From assembly GCA_934757245.1 (NCBI GenBank), contig CAKVLH010000001.1:168913-232912 (forward strand): 64,000 nucleotides of DNA, written 5' to 3'. Shown here piece after piece: positions 37,442 to 46,929 of this stretch. The notes under the pieces were generated by a model. The model saw only the letters and a list, made by a program, of their open reading frames with translations. It did not search any database and was not told the DNA's origin. Positions within the stretch are counted from its first letter, which is position 1. The number at the start of each line of letters is the position of its first letter. This stretch comes from an uncultured Candidatus Melainabacteria bacterium. GTDB taxonomy: Bacteria; Cyanobacteriota; Vampirovibrionia; Gastranaerophilales; Gastranaerophilaceae. Made by a program: the position numbers and the translations under genes.

Positions 37442-40027
37442 TTATATTTTCTTCAATCTTGCATAAGTTGCGTCCATTGCTTTCTTACCCATTTTGCCGA
37501 AATCAATTGTATACATTGTGCTTTCGCCAATTTGGATTACGTCTGCAATTTCACCGACTCCTAGTTTTTCGTGGAAAACTCTTTCTCCAACATTAAAGAA
37601 ATATTGAGTTGCAGTGTTTTTTAATGCTTCTTCTTTTTGTTTTTCTTCTAAACGAATAGCCTCTTGGCGCTTTTCTTCTTCTAATTTACGTTTCATAACG
37701 TTATCTTCAAAGAATGCCTTGATTTTAGCCTCTTCTTTTTCTTTATTTATAGGATTCTTTTTCAAAATCATTCTGCTTGGTGTTCTTTGTACCACATTTG
37801 TAGTCTTTTTAGCAGTAGGAGCTACAAAGTTTTTACCGAAGCCTGATGAATTATTATTTTTAGAAGATGGAGCGACAAAGTTTGCACCAAAACCTGTTGA
37901 CGGTTTTACAAAGCCATCAGAGCTAAACGAAGCGCTTGAAGATTTTTTAGCAGTTCCAAAAGAAGAGCCGTTATTACTTCTATCACTAAATTTACCTTTA
38001 TTATAGCCTCCTTGAACTTTCTTAACCGCGCTATTGAATGTGCTTCTGTGGTCAGAATAATCTGAAAATGCAGATTCAACGTTATCTACAAGTGTAGATG
38101 GGATTTCTTCTAAAAATCTGCTTGGAGTGTAATATTTGTATTCACCCCACATTTGACGACGTTTAGCGGTGGTTAAGTACAACTTATTTTCTGCTCTTGT
38201 AACACCTACGTACATCAAGCGACGTTCTTCTTCCAATTCTGACAAGCTGTTTGAGCATCTTGCAGAAGGGAAAATGCCTTCATCACAACCTGCTAAGAAT
38301 ACGATAGGAAATTCCAAACCTTTTGATGCGTGAAGAGTCATAAGTGTAACGTTATTCGCGATTTCTTCCATTCCGTCAATATCGGAAACTAAAGATACTT
38401 GTGAAAGAAATTCGCCTAATTCATTACCGACTTCTTCCGGCTCAAATTCGTTTGCTACGTTTACCAACTCTTGTAAGTTTTCAATTCTTGTTTGGTCTTC
38501 GTCAGCACCTGTTGCTTGAAGTTCTCTCAAATAACCGCTCTTTTCTAATATCAAACTCAAGAATTCCGGCAAACTGTATCTGGATTGGGCTTCTTTAAGT
38601 TTTTCTACAAGTGTTGCAAAATCTTTTAATTTAGTCGCCGTTCCAGATTTGATTGTAGAAATATTATCAACATCCATAATAGCTGAATATAAGCTGATGT
38701 CATTTTCATCTGCGTATTCTTGCAAGTGCTTAAGCGTGGTTTCACCAATTGCACGCTTTGGCACGTTAATAATTCTTCGTAAAGATTGTGAATCATCAGG
38801 ATTGTAAATTAATTTCAAGTATGCAATCGCATCCTTAATTTCCTTACGGTCATAGAACTTAAGACCGCCATAAATTCTATATGGAATGCCGGCAGCAATT
38901 AAAGCTTCTTCTAATGCACGCGATTGAGCGTTTGTTCTGTATAAAATCGAAAATTGATTATAATTATCAGAAGTATCTCGAATTGATTTAACAATGTAAT
39001 TTGCTTCATCCGCTTCATCTTGCGCTTCATAAAGTGAAATCTTTTCACCGTCGCCTTTTTGCGAATAAAGAACTTTATCAACACGTTCTTCATTATTTTC
39101 AATAATGGCGTTTGCTGCGTTCAAGATATTTGCAGTAGAACGGTAATTTTGCTCCAACTTAACCAATTTAGCCTTTGGAAAATCGTTTTGGAAATTCATG
39201 ATAATTCTAAAATCAGCACCACGCCAACTGTAAATAGATTGGTCGACATCACCTACAACACAAAGTGAACGAGAATCAGGAATATCGGTTTGTAAGTTTG
39301 TGTAAAGTGCTTTTACAAGTTGGTATTGCGCTTGGTTTGTATCTTGATATTCATCGACCATAATATGTTGGAACTTATCATAATATTTTTTTCTAACTTC
39401 AGGATTTTGTTCAAGAAGTTTTACACAAAGCATTAACATATCATCGAAGTCGATTGCATTATTGTTATTAAGCGCGTTTTCATAGAATTCAAAAACTTGG
39501 GCAATATTTTGTGATTTAAAATCGCGCGCAAAAGTTGCAAATGTATACGCGTCTTGCATTTTGTTCTTTGCGTTTGAAATAACTGCCTTAATTAGTTTTG
39601 GCTGATAAATTTTATCATCCAAGTTTAATTTCTTAATCGCTTGCTTAATTACCGCAACAGAATCTGTTTCATCATAAATTGTAAAATTCTTATCAAGCTT
39701 TTTACCTGATTGAAACGAATAGTTTTCTATATCTTGTCTTAATATACGCCCGCAAATACTGTGAAATGTACCAACCCACATGTATTTAACGATATTTTCG
39801 CCTAACATTTTAGAAAGACGTTCTTTCATTTCTTTTGCAGCTTTGTTTGTAAAAGTTACAGCAAGAATTTTGCCTGCAATTGCGCCATTTTGAATCATAT
39901 AAGCGATTCTAGATGTTAAAACTTTTGTTTTACCACTACCTGCACCTGCAAGTATTAATAATGCTCCTTGTGTTGTTTTCGCTGCTTCTAACTGCTCTTT
40001 ATTAAGCCCTTCTAAAATATTTTCCAT
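37442..40027 (-). CDS. pcrA: ATP-dependent DNA helicase PcrA/UvrD
   Basis: An SF1A 3'-5' helicase for repair and replication. In its 861 residues I see Walker A LAGAGSGKTKVLTSRIAYM (about residues 26-45), AVTFTNKAAKEMKERL, motif II VDEYQDTNQAQY, motif III GDVDQSIYSWRGADF, motif IV LEQNYRST, and motifs V/VI TLHASKGLEFPIVFLAG and EERRLMYVGVTRAENKLYL. A long low-complexity Ser/Asn/Lys linker (about 660-780) leads to a small C-terminal domain (GERVFHEKLGVGEI), which in PcrA binds RNA polymerase. It is somewhat longer than average because of this linker. Confidence 0.96.
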   Translation of the reverse strand: MENILEGLNKEQLEAAKTTQGALLILAGAGSGKTKVLTSRIAYMIQNGAIAGKILAVTFTNKAAKEMKERLSKMLGENIVKYMWVGTFHSICGRILRQDIENYSFQSGKKLDKNFTIYDETDSVAVIKQAIKKLNLDDKIYQPKLIKAVISNAKNKMQDAYTFATFARDFKSQNIAQVFEFYENALNNNNAIDFDDMLMLCVKLLEQNPEVRKKYYDKFQHIMVDEYQDTNQAQYQLVKALYTNLQTDIPDSRSLCVVGDVDQSIYSWRGADFRIIMNFQNDFPKAKLVKLEQNYRSTANILNAANAIIENNEERVDKVLYSQKGDGEKISLYEAQDEADEANYIVKSIRDTSDNYNQFSILYRTNAQSRALEEALIAAGIPYRIYGGLKFYDRKEIKDAIAYLKLIYNPDDSQSLRRIINVPKRAIGETTLKHLQEYADENDISLYSAIMDVDNISTIKSGTATKLKDFATLVEKLKEAQSRYSLPEFLSLILEKSGYLRELQATGADEDQTRIENLQELVNVANEFEPEEVGNELGEFLSQVSLVSDIDGMEEIANNVTLMTLHASKGLEFPIVFLAGCDEGIFPSARCSNSLSELEEERRLMYVGVTRAENKLYLTTAKRRQMWGEYKYYTPSRFLEEIPSTLVDNVESAFSDYSDHRSTFNSAVKKVQGGYNKGKFSDRSNNGSSFGTAKKSSSASFSSDGFVKPSTGFGANFVAPSSKNNNSSGFGKNFVAPTAKKTTNVVQRTPSRMILKKNPINKEKEEAKIKAFFEDNVMKRKLEEEKRQEAIRLEEKQKEEALKNTATQYFFNVGERVFHEKLGVGEIADVIQIGESTMYTIDFGKMGKKAMDATYARLKKI

Positions 40028-40115
40028 TCCCCTATTCCCAAATTGCCTGTTTTGTGATATTATTTATAAGCATACAAAAAAAATAATTATTTTTCAATTT
40101 AAAAAAGGTGGTACG

Positions 40116-40691
40116 ATGAACGAAATTTTTAATTCAATTGACGACGAACAAAAACAGCCATCCATTATGGTTCCAATGGACGATTTAGACACAGCAGAGC
40201 ATGCTCCAGATACAGTAGATGAGCTTGCTATGGAATTGGCTACTATAAAACAACCCGCCAAGAGAATTGCAATTATCGGTTCAAGAAACCTTGCTATTAC
40301 TCACCAACAAATGATTGAAACTTTGGCAACAGCTCTTGTTCGCCAAGGTAACACTATTATTACATCAGGTGGCTCATGCGGTACAAACGCAGCTGCGATT
40401 AGAGGCGCTATGAAATCTAATCCTGATAAATTGAAAGTTATTTTACCTCAAACTATTGGTCAACAACCTTCTGACGTTCAAGACCAATTAATAGGTGTTC
40501 CAAATATAGTTGAGCATTCTGACAGAGCAATGATGACTTTGGCTGACGCTTCAAGAGTTTGTAACAGAGAAATTATTGACGATTGTAACCAATTAATCTG
40601 TTTCTTATCGCATACAAGTAAAACTCTTCATAAAGCAGTTGATTATGCTGAAGAAAATCACAAAGTAGTTACAGTATTCTATTTGGATTAG
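40116..40691 (+). CDS. DprA/Smf-like Rossmann-fold protein
   Basis: 191 residues. After a 45-residue acidic start comes a SLOG/Rossmann core: KRIAIIGSRNLAITHQQMIE, then TIITSGGSCGTNAAAIRGAM. This resembles the nucleotide-binding part of DprA (GSR and the SGGAxGID-like SGGSCGTN motif). Cyanobacteria carry similar short proteins annotated as DNA recombination-mediator A. Whether it loads RecA or binds a nucleotide is not known. GGTGG lies 6 nt before the ATG. The gene is divergent from pcrA and followed closely by the HEAT-like gene. Confidence 0.7.
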   Translation: MNEIFNSIDDEQKQPSIMVPMDDLDTAEHAPDTVDELAMELATIKQPAKRIAIIGSRNLAITHQQMIETLATALVRQGNTIITSGGSCGTNAAAIRGAMKSNPDKLKVILPQTIGQQPSDVQDQLIGVPNIVEHSDRAMMTLADASRVCNREIIDDCNQLICFLSHTSKTLHKAVDYAEENHKVVTVFYLD

Positions 40692-40697
40692 TGAATT

Positions 40698-41873
40698 ATG
40701 GATTTAATTAAGAAACTCACAGGAAAGAATCCTGCTGAGTATGAGCCTGTCGCAAAATCTCTTGTTGACAATTCTGACGTAGCACTTTTTGCAAAATTAG
40801 TAAAACAAGACGATTTTTTGTTTGACTTTGTAAAAAATAATGTAGCAAAACGTATTCAGTTTGCTTGTACTAAAGATAATTATTTGAATTTGTTAAACTT
40901 TTTTGAATACTATTCATCATCTTATGATACTGTATTTGCAGAAGTTTTATATAAGTTTGGCGGAATAGAACTTTTGCCTGTGATAAAAGAAATCTACATA
41001 AATGGTGATGATAATAAAAAGGCTTATGCTACAAAATTCTTTTCACTTGTACCAAACGAGTATTTAGAAGAATTGTTGCCTCTTTTGAGAACTTCAGCAA
41101 AATCTTCATTTGAGCCTTTGAGTATTAATTCCATTGAAGTTTTGGCTAAAATGGAGGATGAAATTTCTAAATCTGAAGCGTTAAAGCAACTGAATTCCGA
41201 GGATGAGTTTGAAAAATACAATGCAATCAAATTTTTGGTTTCATATCAAGCGAAAGAAGCATTAAAACCGATACTTGATGTTATGAAAAAGTCTACGCTT
41301 TCTGAAAATATAGCATCAGAGATTCCATATTTGATATCATTGGAAGAACTTTTAAAAGATAATCTTGATGACGGTGTTTTGGTTTTAAGTCATATTGTGA
41401 ATGCTATTCCGGAAATTATACCTCCGTCAGCTGTTCTTGATTACAATTTGTACAATATTTTTGAAAGCTTATATCATGAAAATCTAACAAGCACTTCTGC
41501 AATTTTACTAAGACTTGCAAAAGATAAGTTTGCGGAATTACTTTCGAATGAAGAATATTTGTTTGATTGCGACAAAAATACAAAAGATGAAGTTCAAGCG
41601 ATTGGCAATCTTTTGAGTAAAATTAATGAACAAAAATTAAACAGTTTACTTTATGAAGAATTATACGATGAAAGCGATTTTGTATTCTTTGCAGTTGATT
41701 TTGTTGATGATGTGGAAGAGTTGGAAACTCTTTTAGATAGCAAAAATCAAACATTGCTTTTAAAGGTTCTTACCTTATTAAAAGAGAAACAAGCATTAAA
41801 AGATGAACACAAATCATTGGCTCTTAATAATATTACATGCGAAGATATTAAACAAATCATAGAAGTGCTATAA
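40698..41873 (+). CDS. HEAT-like helical repeat protein, unknown
   Basis: 391 residues, all-helical by composition and Leu/Glu/Lys-rich, with irregular repeats of about 35-40 residues (e.g. LLPVIKEIYINGDDNKKAYA, KSEALKQLNSEDEFEKYNAI) as in HEAT solenoids. No signal peptide. It starts 6 nt after the DprA-like stop, so the pair is an operon. HEAT solenoids act as protein scaffolds; the partner is unknown, with the DprA-like protein the obvious candidate. Confidence 0.7.
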   Translation: MDLIKKLTGKNPAEYEPVAKSLVDNSDVALFAKLVKQDDFLFDFVKNNVAKRIQFACTKDNYLNLLNFFEYYSSSYDTVFAEVLYKFGGIELLPVIKEIYINGDDNKKAYATKFFSLVPNEYLEELLPLLRTSAKSSFEPLSINSIEVLAKMEDEISKSEALKQLNSEDEFEKYNAIKFLVSYQAKEALKPILDVMKKSTLSENIASEIPYLISLEELLKDNLDDGVLVLSHIVNAIPEIIPPSAVLDYNLYNIFESLYHENLTSTSAILLRLAKDKFAELLSNEEYLFDCDKNTKDEVQAIGNLLSKINEQKLNSLLYEELYDESDFVFFAVDFVDDVEELETLLDSKNQTLLLKVLTLLKEKQALKDEHKSLALNNITCEDIKQIIEVL

Positions 41874-41881
41874 CTTGGGTG

Positions 41882-41910
41882 TTGTTACTATAATTTTCTT
41901 ATGGTAAAAT
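41882..41910 (+). promoter_or_regulatory. Promoter of the beta-propeller gene
   Basis: TTGTTA (41882-41887), 17 nt, TAAAAT (41905-41910) preceded by TGG. GGAGAG then precedes the ATG at 41939. Confidence 0.55.
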
Positions 41911-41938
41911 CAAAAAGAGGGAAATTGGAGAGTAATAA

Positions 41939-43378
41939 ATGCGGAAGTTATTGTTAATATTGGGAGTTCTTTTAATCAGCTGTGCCAATGCGTTTGCAGC
42001 GAAAATTCCTGTTGAAGTAAAAGACTATATTACATCAAAAATTCCGCAAGCAGATATTCGTTTTGACGGCGTAATTATATTGCCGGATAACACTGTTTAC
42101 TTGCCTTTATACCCTTCATTATTCTCAGATATTAAGAGTTTAAAAATCAAAGAAACTTATCCTGCTAATCAAGATTTGAAGCAAGAGCCGGATGTAATTA
42201 TATTCAACAATGATTTTGTGCTGTTGAAAGTTCTTTCTGATGGTGAAGGTCATAGAACTGTTTTGCATATGGTTAATCCGCCATTACAGGTAAGAACAGG
42301 TTTACTTCCGCAAGATATGCTTGTCCCAAGCGGTTTAATTATTCCTGAAAACATAAAAGGCATAATCGGTAATTTAAAAATTGATACCAAAAACGAAGAT
42401 ATGATTAAAGTTGAGAACAAAGACTCTTATGAAGACTTTTTGTCTGAAACAGAGCCGGAAATCGCTCAAACTTTGATTTCTCAATTAAAAGACAAAGTTT
42501 TATTTGTAACTACGAATTATTCAAAGAATGTTCAAGTGGTAGAACCTGCGAAAGCTGTTCCTAGTTATTCTTTGGCGCAAAAATCAATTCCTATTGATAT
42601 AAAAGCTGTTAATGACGGTAAGTTTTTGCTCGTAACAACTTATGATAGACCTTTTCTTGATGTGATTTCTATTGCTGATTCAAGATTTATAAAACAAGTT
42701 AACTTGTCATCTAATCCCGAAGAAATTTTAATTGACGAAGACGGTAAAAAAGCTTATGTAACATCTCCAATAGCATCTACAATTTTTGTAATCGACTTAA
42801 ATACTATGTCATTGACGCAAAAAATTAAAGTTAACGGATATTGCGAAAAATTGAGATTGTTTGATGATAAGTTATTTTATGTAGATAAATTGAAAAACGA
42901 AATTTGGGCAATTGAACTTAAGAAGGATTATGAGCTAAAAGATATTGGACAATTCCCAAATGTTTCAGACTTGGTATTTACTAATAACAAATTGTTTTTA
43001 GCAAGTCGTACAAAGAGTAGAGTTGCAGTTATTGATTATTCAACATTGGGATTGGTAAACGAATTTACAACTGTTAATAAGCCATTGTCAATGTTGTTGG
43101 AAGGTAAAACTTTGTATGTTCTTGGAGCACAGAACAATATGATTCAGAAAATTAATACCGATAATGACATTCCTATGGGAAATATCGCAATTGGTACTGA
43201 CGGTTTTTCGTCCGGTTTTCATAGAATTGATAACACGAATTTAGCAGTTATTACGGATTTAAAAAGCAATAAATATACAATTATGGACTTATCAAAAGGA
43301 CGAATCATAAAGACATATTCATTGAATGTTCCTATTAAGGACGTAATTATAACAACAAAAGTTAATTTATTTGATTAG
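41939..43378 (+). CDS. Secreted YncE-like beta-propeller protein
   Basis: 479 residues with a signal peptide (residues 1-20, ending FAA). An N-terminal domain of about 200 residues follows. The C-terminal half is made of beta-propeller blades with phrases such as FLLVTTYDRPFLDVISIADS, KAYVTSPIASTIFVIDLNTM and LFLASRTKSRVAVIDYSTLG. Such extracytoplasmic propellers bind proteins or polysaccharides. It is followed after 9 nt by the O-methyltransferase gene, so they are cotranscribed, although one is exported and the other is cytoplasmic. Confidence 0.8.
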   Translation: MRKLLLILGVLLISCANAFAAKIPVEVKDYITSKIPQADIRFDGVIILPDNTVYLPLYPSLFSDIKSLKIKETYPANQDLKQEPDVIIFNNDFVLLKVLSDGEGHRTVLHMVNPPLQVRTGLLPQDMLVPSGLIIPENIKGIIGNLKIDTKNEDMIKVENKDSYEDFLSETEPEIAQTLISQLKDKVLFVTTNYSKNVQVVEPAKAVPSYSLAQKSIPIDIKAVNDGKFLLVTTYDRPFLDVISIADSRFIKQVNLSSNPEEILIDEDGKKAYVTSPIASTIFVIDLNTMSLTQKIKVNGYCEKLRLFDDKLFYVDKLKNEIWAIELKKDYELKDIGQFPNVSDLVFTNNKLFLASRTKSRVAVIDYSTLGLVNEFTTVNKPLSMLLEGKTLYVLGAQNNMIQKINTDNDIPMGNIAIGTDGFSSGFHRIDNTNLAVITDLKSNKYTIMDLSKGRIIKTYSLNVPIKDVIITTKVNLFD

Positions 43379-43387
43379 AGGCAAAAT

Positions 43388-43954
43388 ATGGATATAGTAA
43401 TGGATGAAGTTACAGCCGGCGTTTTGGCTGAACTTGAAAAGACACAAAAAGATTTTTGGAATGTACCTAGAAAAACAGGCGTTTTGATGAATAGCTTTAT
43501 CAAAATGATGAATATTCAGAATGCATTAGAAATCGGAACTTCAAACGGGTATTCCGGGATTTGGCTTGCTAAAGCTCTAAAGAAAACCGGTGGAAGACTT
43601 ACTACTATTGAGTTTTATGAAAAACGTCAGAGTATCGCTAAAGAAAACTTTAAGATTTGTGGTGTAGATGATATTGTAAGACCTATTCAAGGCTCTGCGT
43701 GTGAAGTTTTAGCTTCTTTTGATGAAAATGAAAAATTTGATTTTGTTTTTATAGATGCTTGTAAAAAAGAGTATGTTAAATATTTTGAGATGATTAAACC
43801 TCATTTAACTCCAAAAGCGTTAATCGTGGCTGATAATATTATCTCACATGCAGCAAAAGTACAAGATTTTATTGATGCCGTTGATGCTGATGATGAATTT
43901 CAATATGAAATATTGGAAGTTCCGGGCGGAATTCTTGTAGCTTATAGGGGCTAA
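43388..43954 (+). CDS. SAM-dependent O-methyltransferase (family 3)
   Basis: 188 residues of the CCoAOMT/catechol-type class I methyltransferase fold. The SAM site is ALEIGTSNGYSGIWLAKAL (motif I), with ITIE-like LTTIEFYEKR, the metal-site aspartate in FVFIDACKKEYVKYF, and ADNI near the fourth strand. It probably methylates a small hydroxylated compound; substrate unknown. AGAGGC precedes the ATG. Shorter than the usual 210-220, lacking some N-terminal helix. Confidence 0.85.
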   Translation: MDIVMDEVTAGVLAELEKTQKDFWNVPRKTGVLMNSFIKMMNIQNALEIGTSNGYSGIWLAKALKKTGGRLTTIEFYEKRQSIAKENFKICGVDDIVRPIQGSACEVLASFDENEKFDFVFIDACKKEYVKYFEMIKPHLTPKALIVADNIISHAAKVQDFIDAVDADDEFQYEILEVPGGILVAYRG

Positions 43955-43980
43955 TTAGCAATAAAAATAAATAGGCTGGT

Positions 43981-44673
43981 TTAATAGTCAACTCTTCCGC
44001 GACTTTTTAAGTATTCGCGAATTTGGTTTAAAGAAAACTGAACAATTCTTGTAATTCTAGAAGGTGAAAGCCCTACCATTGTTGCAATATCTTTTGCTTG
44101 CATGTTCCTATAGAAGCGATATTCAACAACTGTACGCTCTTTTTGAGGTAATTTTGCAATGGCTTGTTTAATAAGTTTGCTCATTTCGACAATTTCAGCT
44201 TGCTCATCCGGCAAAGCAGAAGGGTCTTTAATAAAATCAAACGGAGAAGCGTTATCAGTAGCTGAAGCTGCTAAACCGTCTATTGACAAGATTGTTTCGT
44301 AAACTGCTTCACGAACTTTTGTAGGCGATATGCTAAATCCCATGTCATCAGAATTTTCACCATTTTCTGCGACTGCGTCAGAAACATAATTGTCGTCATC
44401 GCCTTCTTCTTTTTTATGCTTCATTGTGTACCATTTATAACGGTGGCGCAATTCATTTCTAATCGCCCATTTAACAGCAGTACCAATGTAAGCATCATTA
44501 TAATGAGCAAGTTGTTCGTCAGTTTTACCTTTAATCAAAGTTTGAATAGCAATTATGCCTATACTAACCAATTCTTCGTACTCAATCATGTGGTTAGGTA
44601 TACGCCTATGCTCTACTCTCGCTATTTTCTGTACAATACCTATGTATTGTTTGATTAAAGTTTTATTTTCCAT
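43981..44673 (-). CDS. Sigma-70 family factor (FliA/WhiG-like group), with insert between domains 2 and 4
   Basis: 230 residues. Region 2 is visible as IEYEELVSIGIIAIQTLIKG and HYNDAYIGTAVKWAIRNELRHRY. Region 4 has a helix-turn-helix at the end, MQAKDIATMVGLSPSRITRI, preceded by IAKLPQKERTVVEYRFYRN. Between them is a non-conserved acidic stretch (KKEEGDDDNYVSD and on) in place of a normal region 3. It could recognise the sigma-28-type promoters at 45373 and 58263, but the other sigma factor here (49363) is an equal candidate. It is transcribed alone toward the methyltransferase gene. Confidence 0.85.
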   Translation of the reverse strand: MENKTLIKQYIGIVQKIARVEHRRIPNHMIEYEELVSIGIIAIQTLIKGKTDEQLAHYNDAYIGTAVKWAIRNELRHRYKWYTMKHKKEEGDDDNYVSDAVAENGENSDDMGFSISPTKVREAVYETILSIDGLAASATDNASPFDFIKDPSALPDEQAEIVEMSKLIKQAIAKLPQKERTVVEYRFYRNMQAKDIATMVGLSPSRITRIVQFSLNQIREYLKSRGRVDY

Positions 44674-44865
44674 CTTTTCTTATTAAACTAACCTACAACT
44701 ATCATACCTTGATATTAATATTTTTTCAAGATGTATTAATTGGTAAATGGGGTAAATGGATAATATCATGTAAATAAATGGGTTGTACATGTAACACAAT
44801 GTATATTGTGTTACATGTTGGTGTACCATATTGCACAAGATTAACTCAATCGATTAATACAGTAT

Positions 44866-45310
44866 TCACCTCATCCTAGCCTTCTCCTGTAAGGAGAAGG
44901 AAGGTGCTAAAGATGTTCATTTTTGATTTGGAATTCATAATGTTAACAAATTTTGGTCATTCCCTCTCCTTACAGGAGAGGGCTAGGGTGAGGTGAATAT
45001 AGGCATTTTAGAATATAACACCCTCTCCCGCCTTCGGCACCCTCTCCATGAAAAATTGATAAAAGGAGAGGGGAGCAGGACTTGCTTGAACGTCTTTAAC
45101 TTGTCCCCTCCCTCGGGGGAGTTTTCTACTTCACTTTTAAGCTAGTAGTTATACTTACCAGTTGGGAAGTGTAGTGTAAAAGGAGAGGGTTTTATTAGCA
45201 ATTTTGTAAGGTGCGCACACCTGCGCACCGATACTACAATTGCTTGTAAATATTAAGAATTCCAAATTTAAACGACCGTCTTTAGCACGTTTCCTCTCCC
45301 TCGGAGAGGG
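44866..45310. repeat. Large composite repeat island upstream of the 492-residue gene
   Basis: Within the 757-bp gap 44674-45430. It begins with inverted copies of TATTCACCTCAtCCTAGCC-type ends (44873-44911 and 44960-44999). CTCCCGCCTTCGGCACCC and CCTCGGGGGAG modules follow, then a 60-bp block (45121-45180) identical in reverse orientation to 57935-57994. The palindrome GGTGCGCACACCTGCGCACC lies at 45211-45230. The remaining 44674-44865 is AT-rich with a short GTAACACAATGTATATTGTGTTAC palindrome and no gene. Confidence 0.85.
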
Positions 45311-45339
45311 AAACTTTTTGAACTCACTCTACGTAAAAT

Positions 45340-45400
45340 TGTAAATTTTTGTAAAGATTACCTCCAAATCTCTAAAGTTTTTCAAAAATTTGCCGATATA
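45340..45400 (+). promoter_or_regulatory. Sigma-28-type promoter with upstream TGTAA direct repeat
   Basis: TGTAA at 45340 and 45350, then TAAAGTTT at 45373-45380, an 11-nt spacer, and GCCGATAT at 45392-45399. The E. coli sigma-28 consensus is TAAAGTTT-N11-GCCGATAA, so 15 of 16 core bases match. Offsets from the second TGTAA (23 and 42 nt) are identical in the promoter at 58230. Confidence 0.85.
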
Positions 45401-45430
45401 TATATAAAAGAATAAAATATCGGAGGGATT

Positions 45431-46909
45431 ATGGCAATACCGGGTTCATTTAATTTAAGTCAAGCTACAACATCACAGGCTTATGCTTACAAATGTTGGT
45501 ACAATTATAACTATGGTGGTAATACAATGGGAATTTCGGCTAAAGATATGGGCGAAATTACTCAGACTTGGAATTCAGAGTTAACAAAATGGCGTGCAAC
45601 AGCCAAAACATCACAAGATGAAAACAAGTATGAAATTGCTGACGATGATTTCAATACGGCAAAAAATAATGCCAAAGATACTATTAAAGACGAAACAGGA
45701 TATAACGGCAAAAAAGGTGGCATGATTGCAAATGGTGTTACTGATTTAGCATTATCAGCAGTAGCTGCTACAACTGGAAAAGTAGTTGCTAATAAAGTAG
45801 TAAATAAAGCTGCAAGTAAAGGCGTGTCTTTAGGGTACAAAGGAGCAAAAGGCAAGGGCATTAGTGATATAGCAACAGTTGTTATGGCAGCCGCTGTTGC
45901 TGCTAAATATTGGATTGCAAAACCAAATAAAACGCAAAAAGAAGCCTGTGATGAATTACAAAATTCAATGACAGATTCTCAAGCTGCATTGGCATCAGCT
46001 CAAGGTGATATGGAAACATATGCAAGTGAAGTTGAAGAACTTTCAGACGAAGCTGCAGCACAAAATGAAGATGCTAATGATTCTATAGAAGAAGATAAAA
46101 CAGAATTTGATATGTATAAAGCTTCTTATGAGGCTTTAATTGAAAAAATGCAATCAGGTGAAGCTTTAACAGAAGAAGAAAAAAATCTGTTAAACGAATT
46201 AATCCCTTTAATGCAAGAACTTGGGATAAATATAGAAGAAACTTCAAACGAAACGACTGATAATGTCGGGGCTTTATATGATGAAATGGGTACATATCAA
46301 GAAGGATATGATGAAGCCGCTTCAACTATGGCAGAAGTAGAAGGTGTAACAGATTATGCCGAAGGCTTTGATAGTGCAACACGAGCAATGTGTTACGTTG
46401 AAACAGCTGCTCAAGGAATAAATGCTTTAGGAGCTGGAATAGCTGCAGCAAAACTAGCAGGCAAAGGTCCTATCGGTTGGGCATTTGCAGCTGTAGGAGT
46501 CGCTGCCGTTGCTAGTAGTACTGCTGCTGGAGCACAACAATCTAAATGGGCAGGTGATGTCGGAACAGAAATCGGTATGCGTAAAGAGACTCAAAATTTA
46601 AATGTCGATACGCAAGGAATTTATGACGAAAATGTAGATGTTTACGCTGGTCAACTTGAAAACGTTGAAGGATTGGAATTGGAAATTCCGGATGATCTAG
46701 AAGTTCCAGAAACACCAGAAACTCCAACCGGTGAAAATGGCACACCGGTAACAACATCATCTGATAATCCGTTCGTACAACCTGTAACACAAAGTGTAAA
46801 TAATGCACCGGCAGCTAATGGTGCAACAACCGGCAATAACACATCCGCTAACACTACAGATGCAGATGACCAAAACGGTAATAAAAAGAAAAAAGACAAA
46901 GAAGTCTAA
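45431..46909 (+). CDS. Unknown 492-residue protein with two hydrophobic segments and coiled coil (sigma-28-type promoter)
   Basis: Opens MAIPGSFNLSQATTSQAYAY with no signal peptide. A first Ala/Val-rich hydrophobic stretch lies near residues 140-165 (IATVVMAAAVAAKYW). A long acidic helical, probably coiled-coil region follows (about 170-320). A second hydrophobic Gly/Ala segment lies near 335-375 (GINALGAGIAAAKLAGKGP, FAAVGVAAVASSTAAG). The tail is Thr/Pro/Asn-rich and ends in lysines. Two hydrophobic segments separated by coiled coil recall type III translocators, but I claim no homology. GGAGGG precedes the ATG. Its promoter ties it to the flagellar-type sigma group. Confidence 0.8.
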   Translation: MAIPGSFNLSQATTSQAYAYKCWYNYNYGGNTMGISAKDMGEITQTWNSELTKWRATAKTSQDENKYEIADDDFNTAKNNAKDTIKDETGYNGKKGGMIANGVTDLALSAVAATTGKVVANKVVNKAASKGVSLGYKGAKGKGISDIATVVMAAAVAAKYWIAKPNKTQKEACDELQNSMTDSQAALASAQGDMETYASEVEELSDEAAAQNEDANDSIEEDKTEFDMYKASYEALIEKMQSGEALTEEEKNLLNELIPLMQELGINIEETSNETTDNVGALYDEMGTYQEGYDEAASTMAEVEGVTDYAEGFDSATRAMCYVETAAQGINALGAGIAAAKLAGKGPIGWAFAAVGVAAVASSTAAGAQQSKWAGDVGTEIGMRKETQNLNVDTQGIYDENVDVYAGQLENVEGLELEIPDDLEVPETPETPTGENGTPVTTSSDNPFVQPVTQSVNNAPAANGATTGNNTSANTTDADDQNGNKKKKDKEV

Positions 46910-46929
46910 CACTGACTATCTCCTCATGA

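Noticed and set aside
44805-44822. Palindrome around TGTAACACAATGTATATTGTG as an operator
   Set aside because: It lies 130 nt upstream of the sigma gene start and hundreds of bases from the 45431 gene; no second copy links it to regulation.
44866-45310. CRISPR array, because of repeated GC-rich units
   Set aside because: The units are palindromic modules of uneven length and spacing with no regular spacers and no cas genes.
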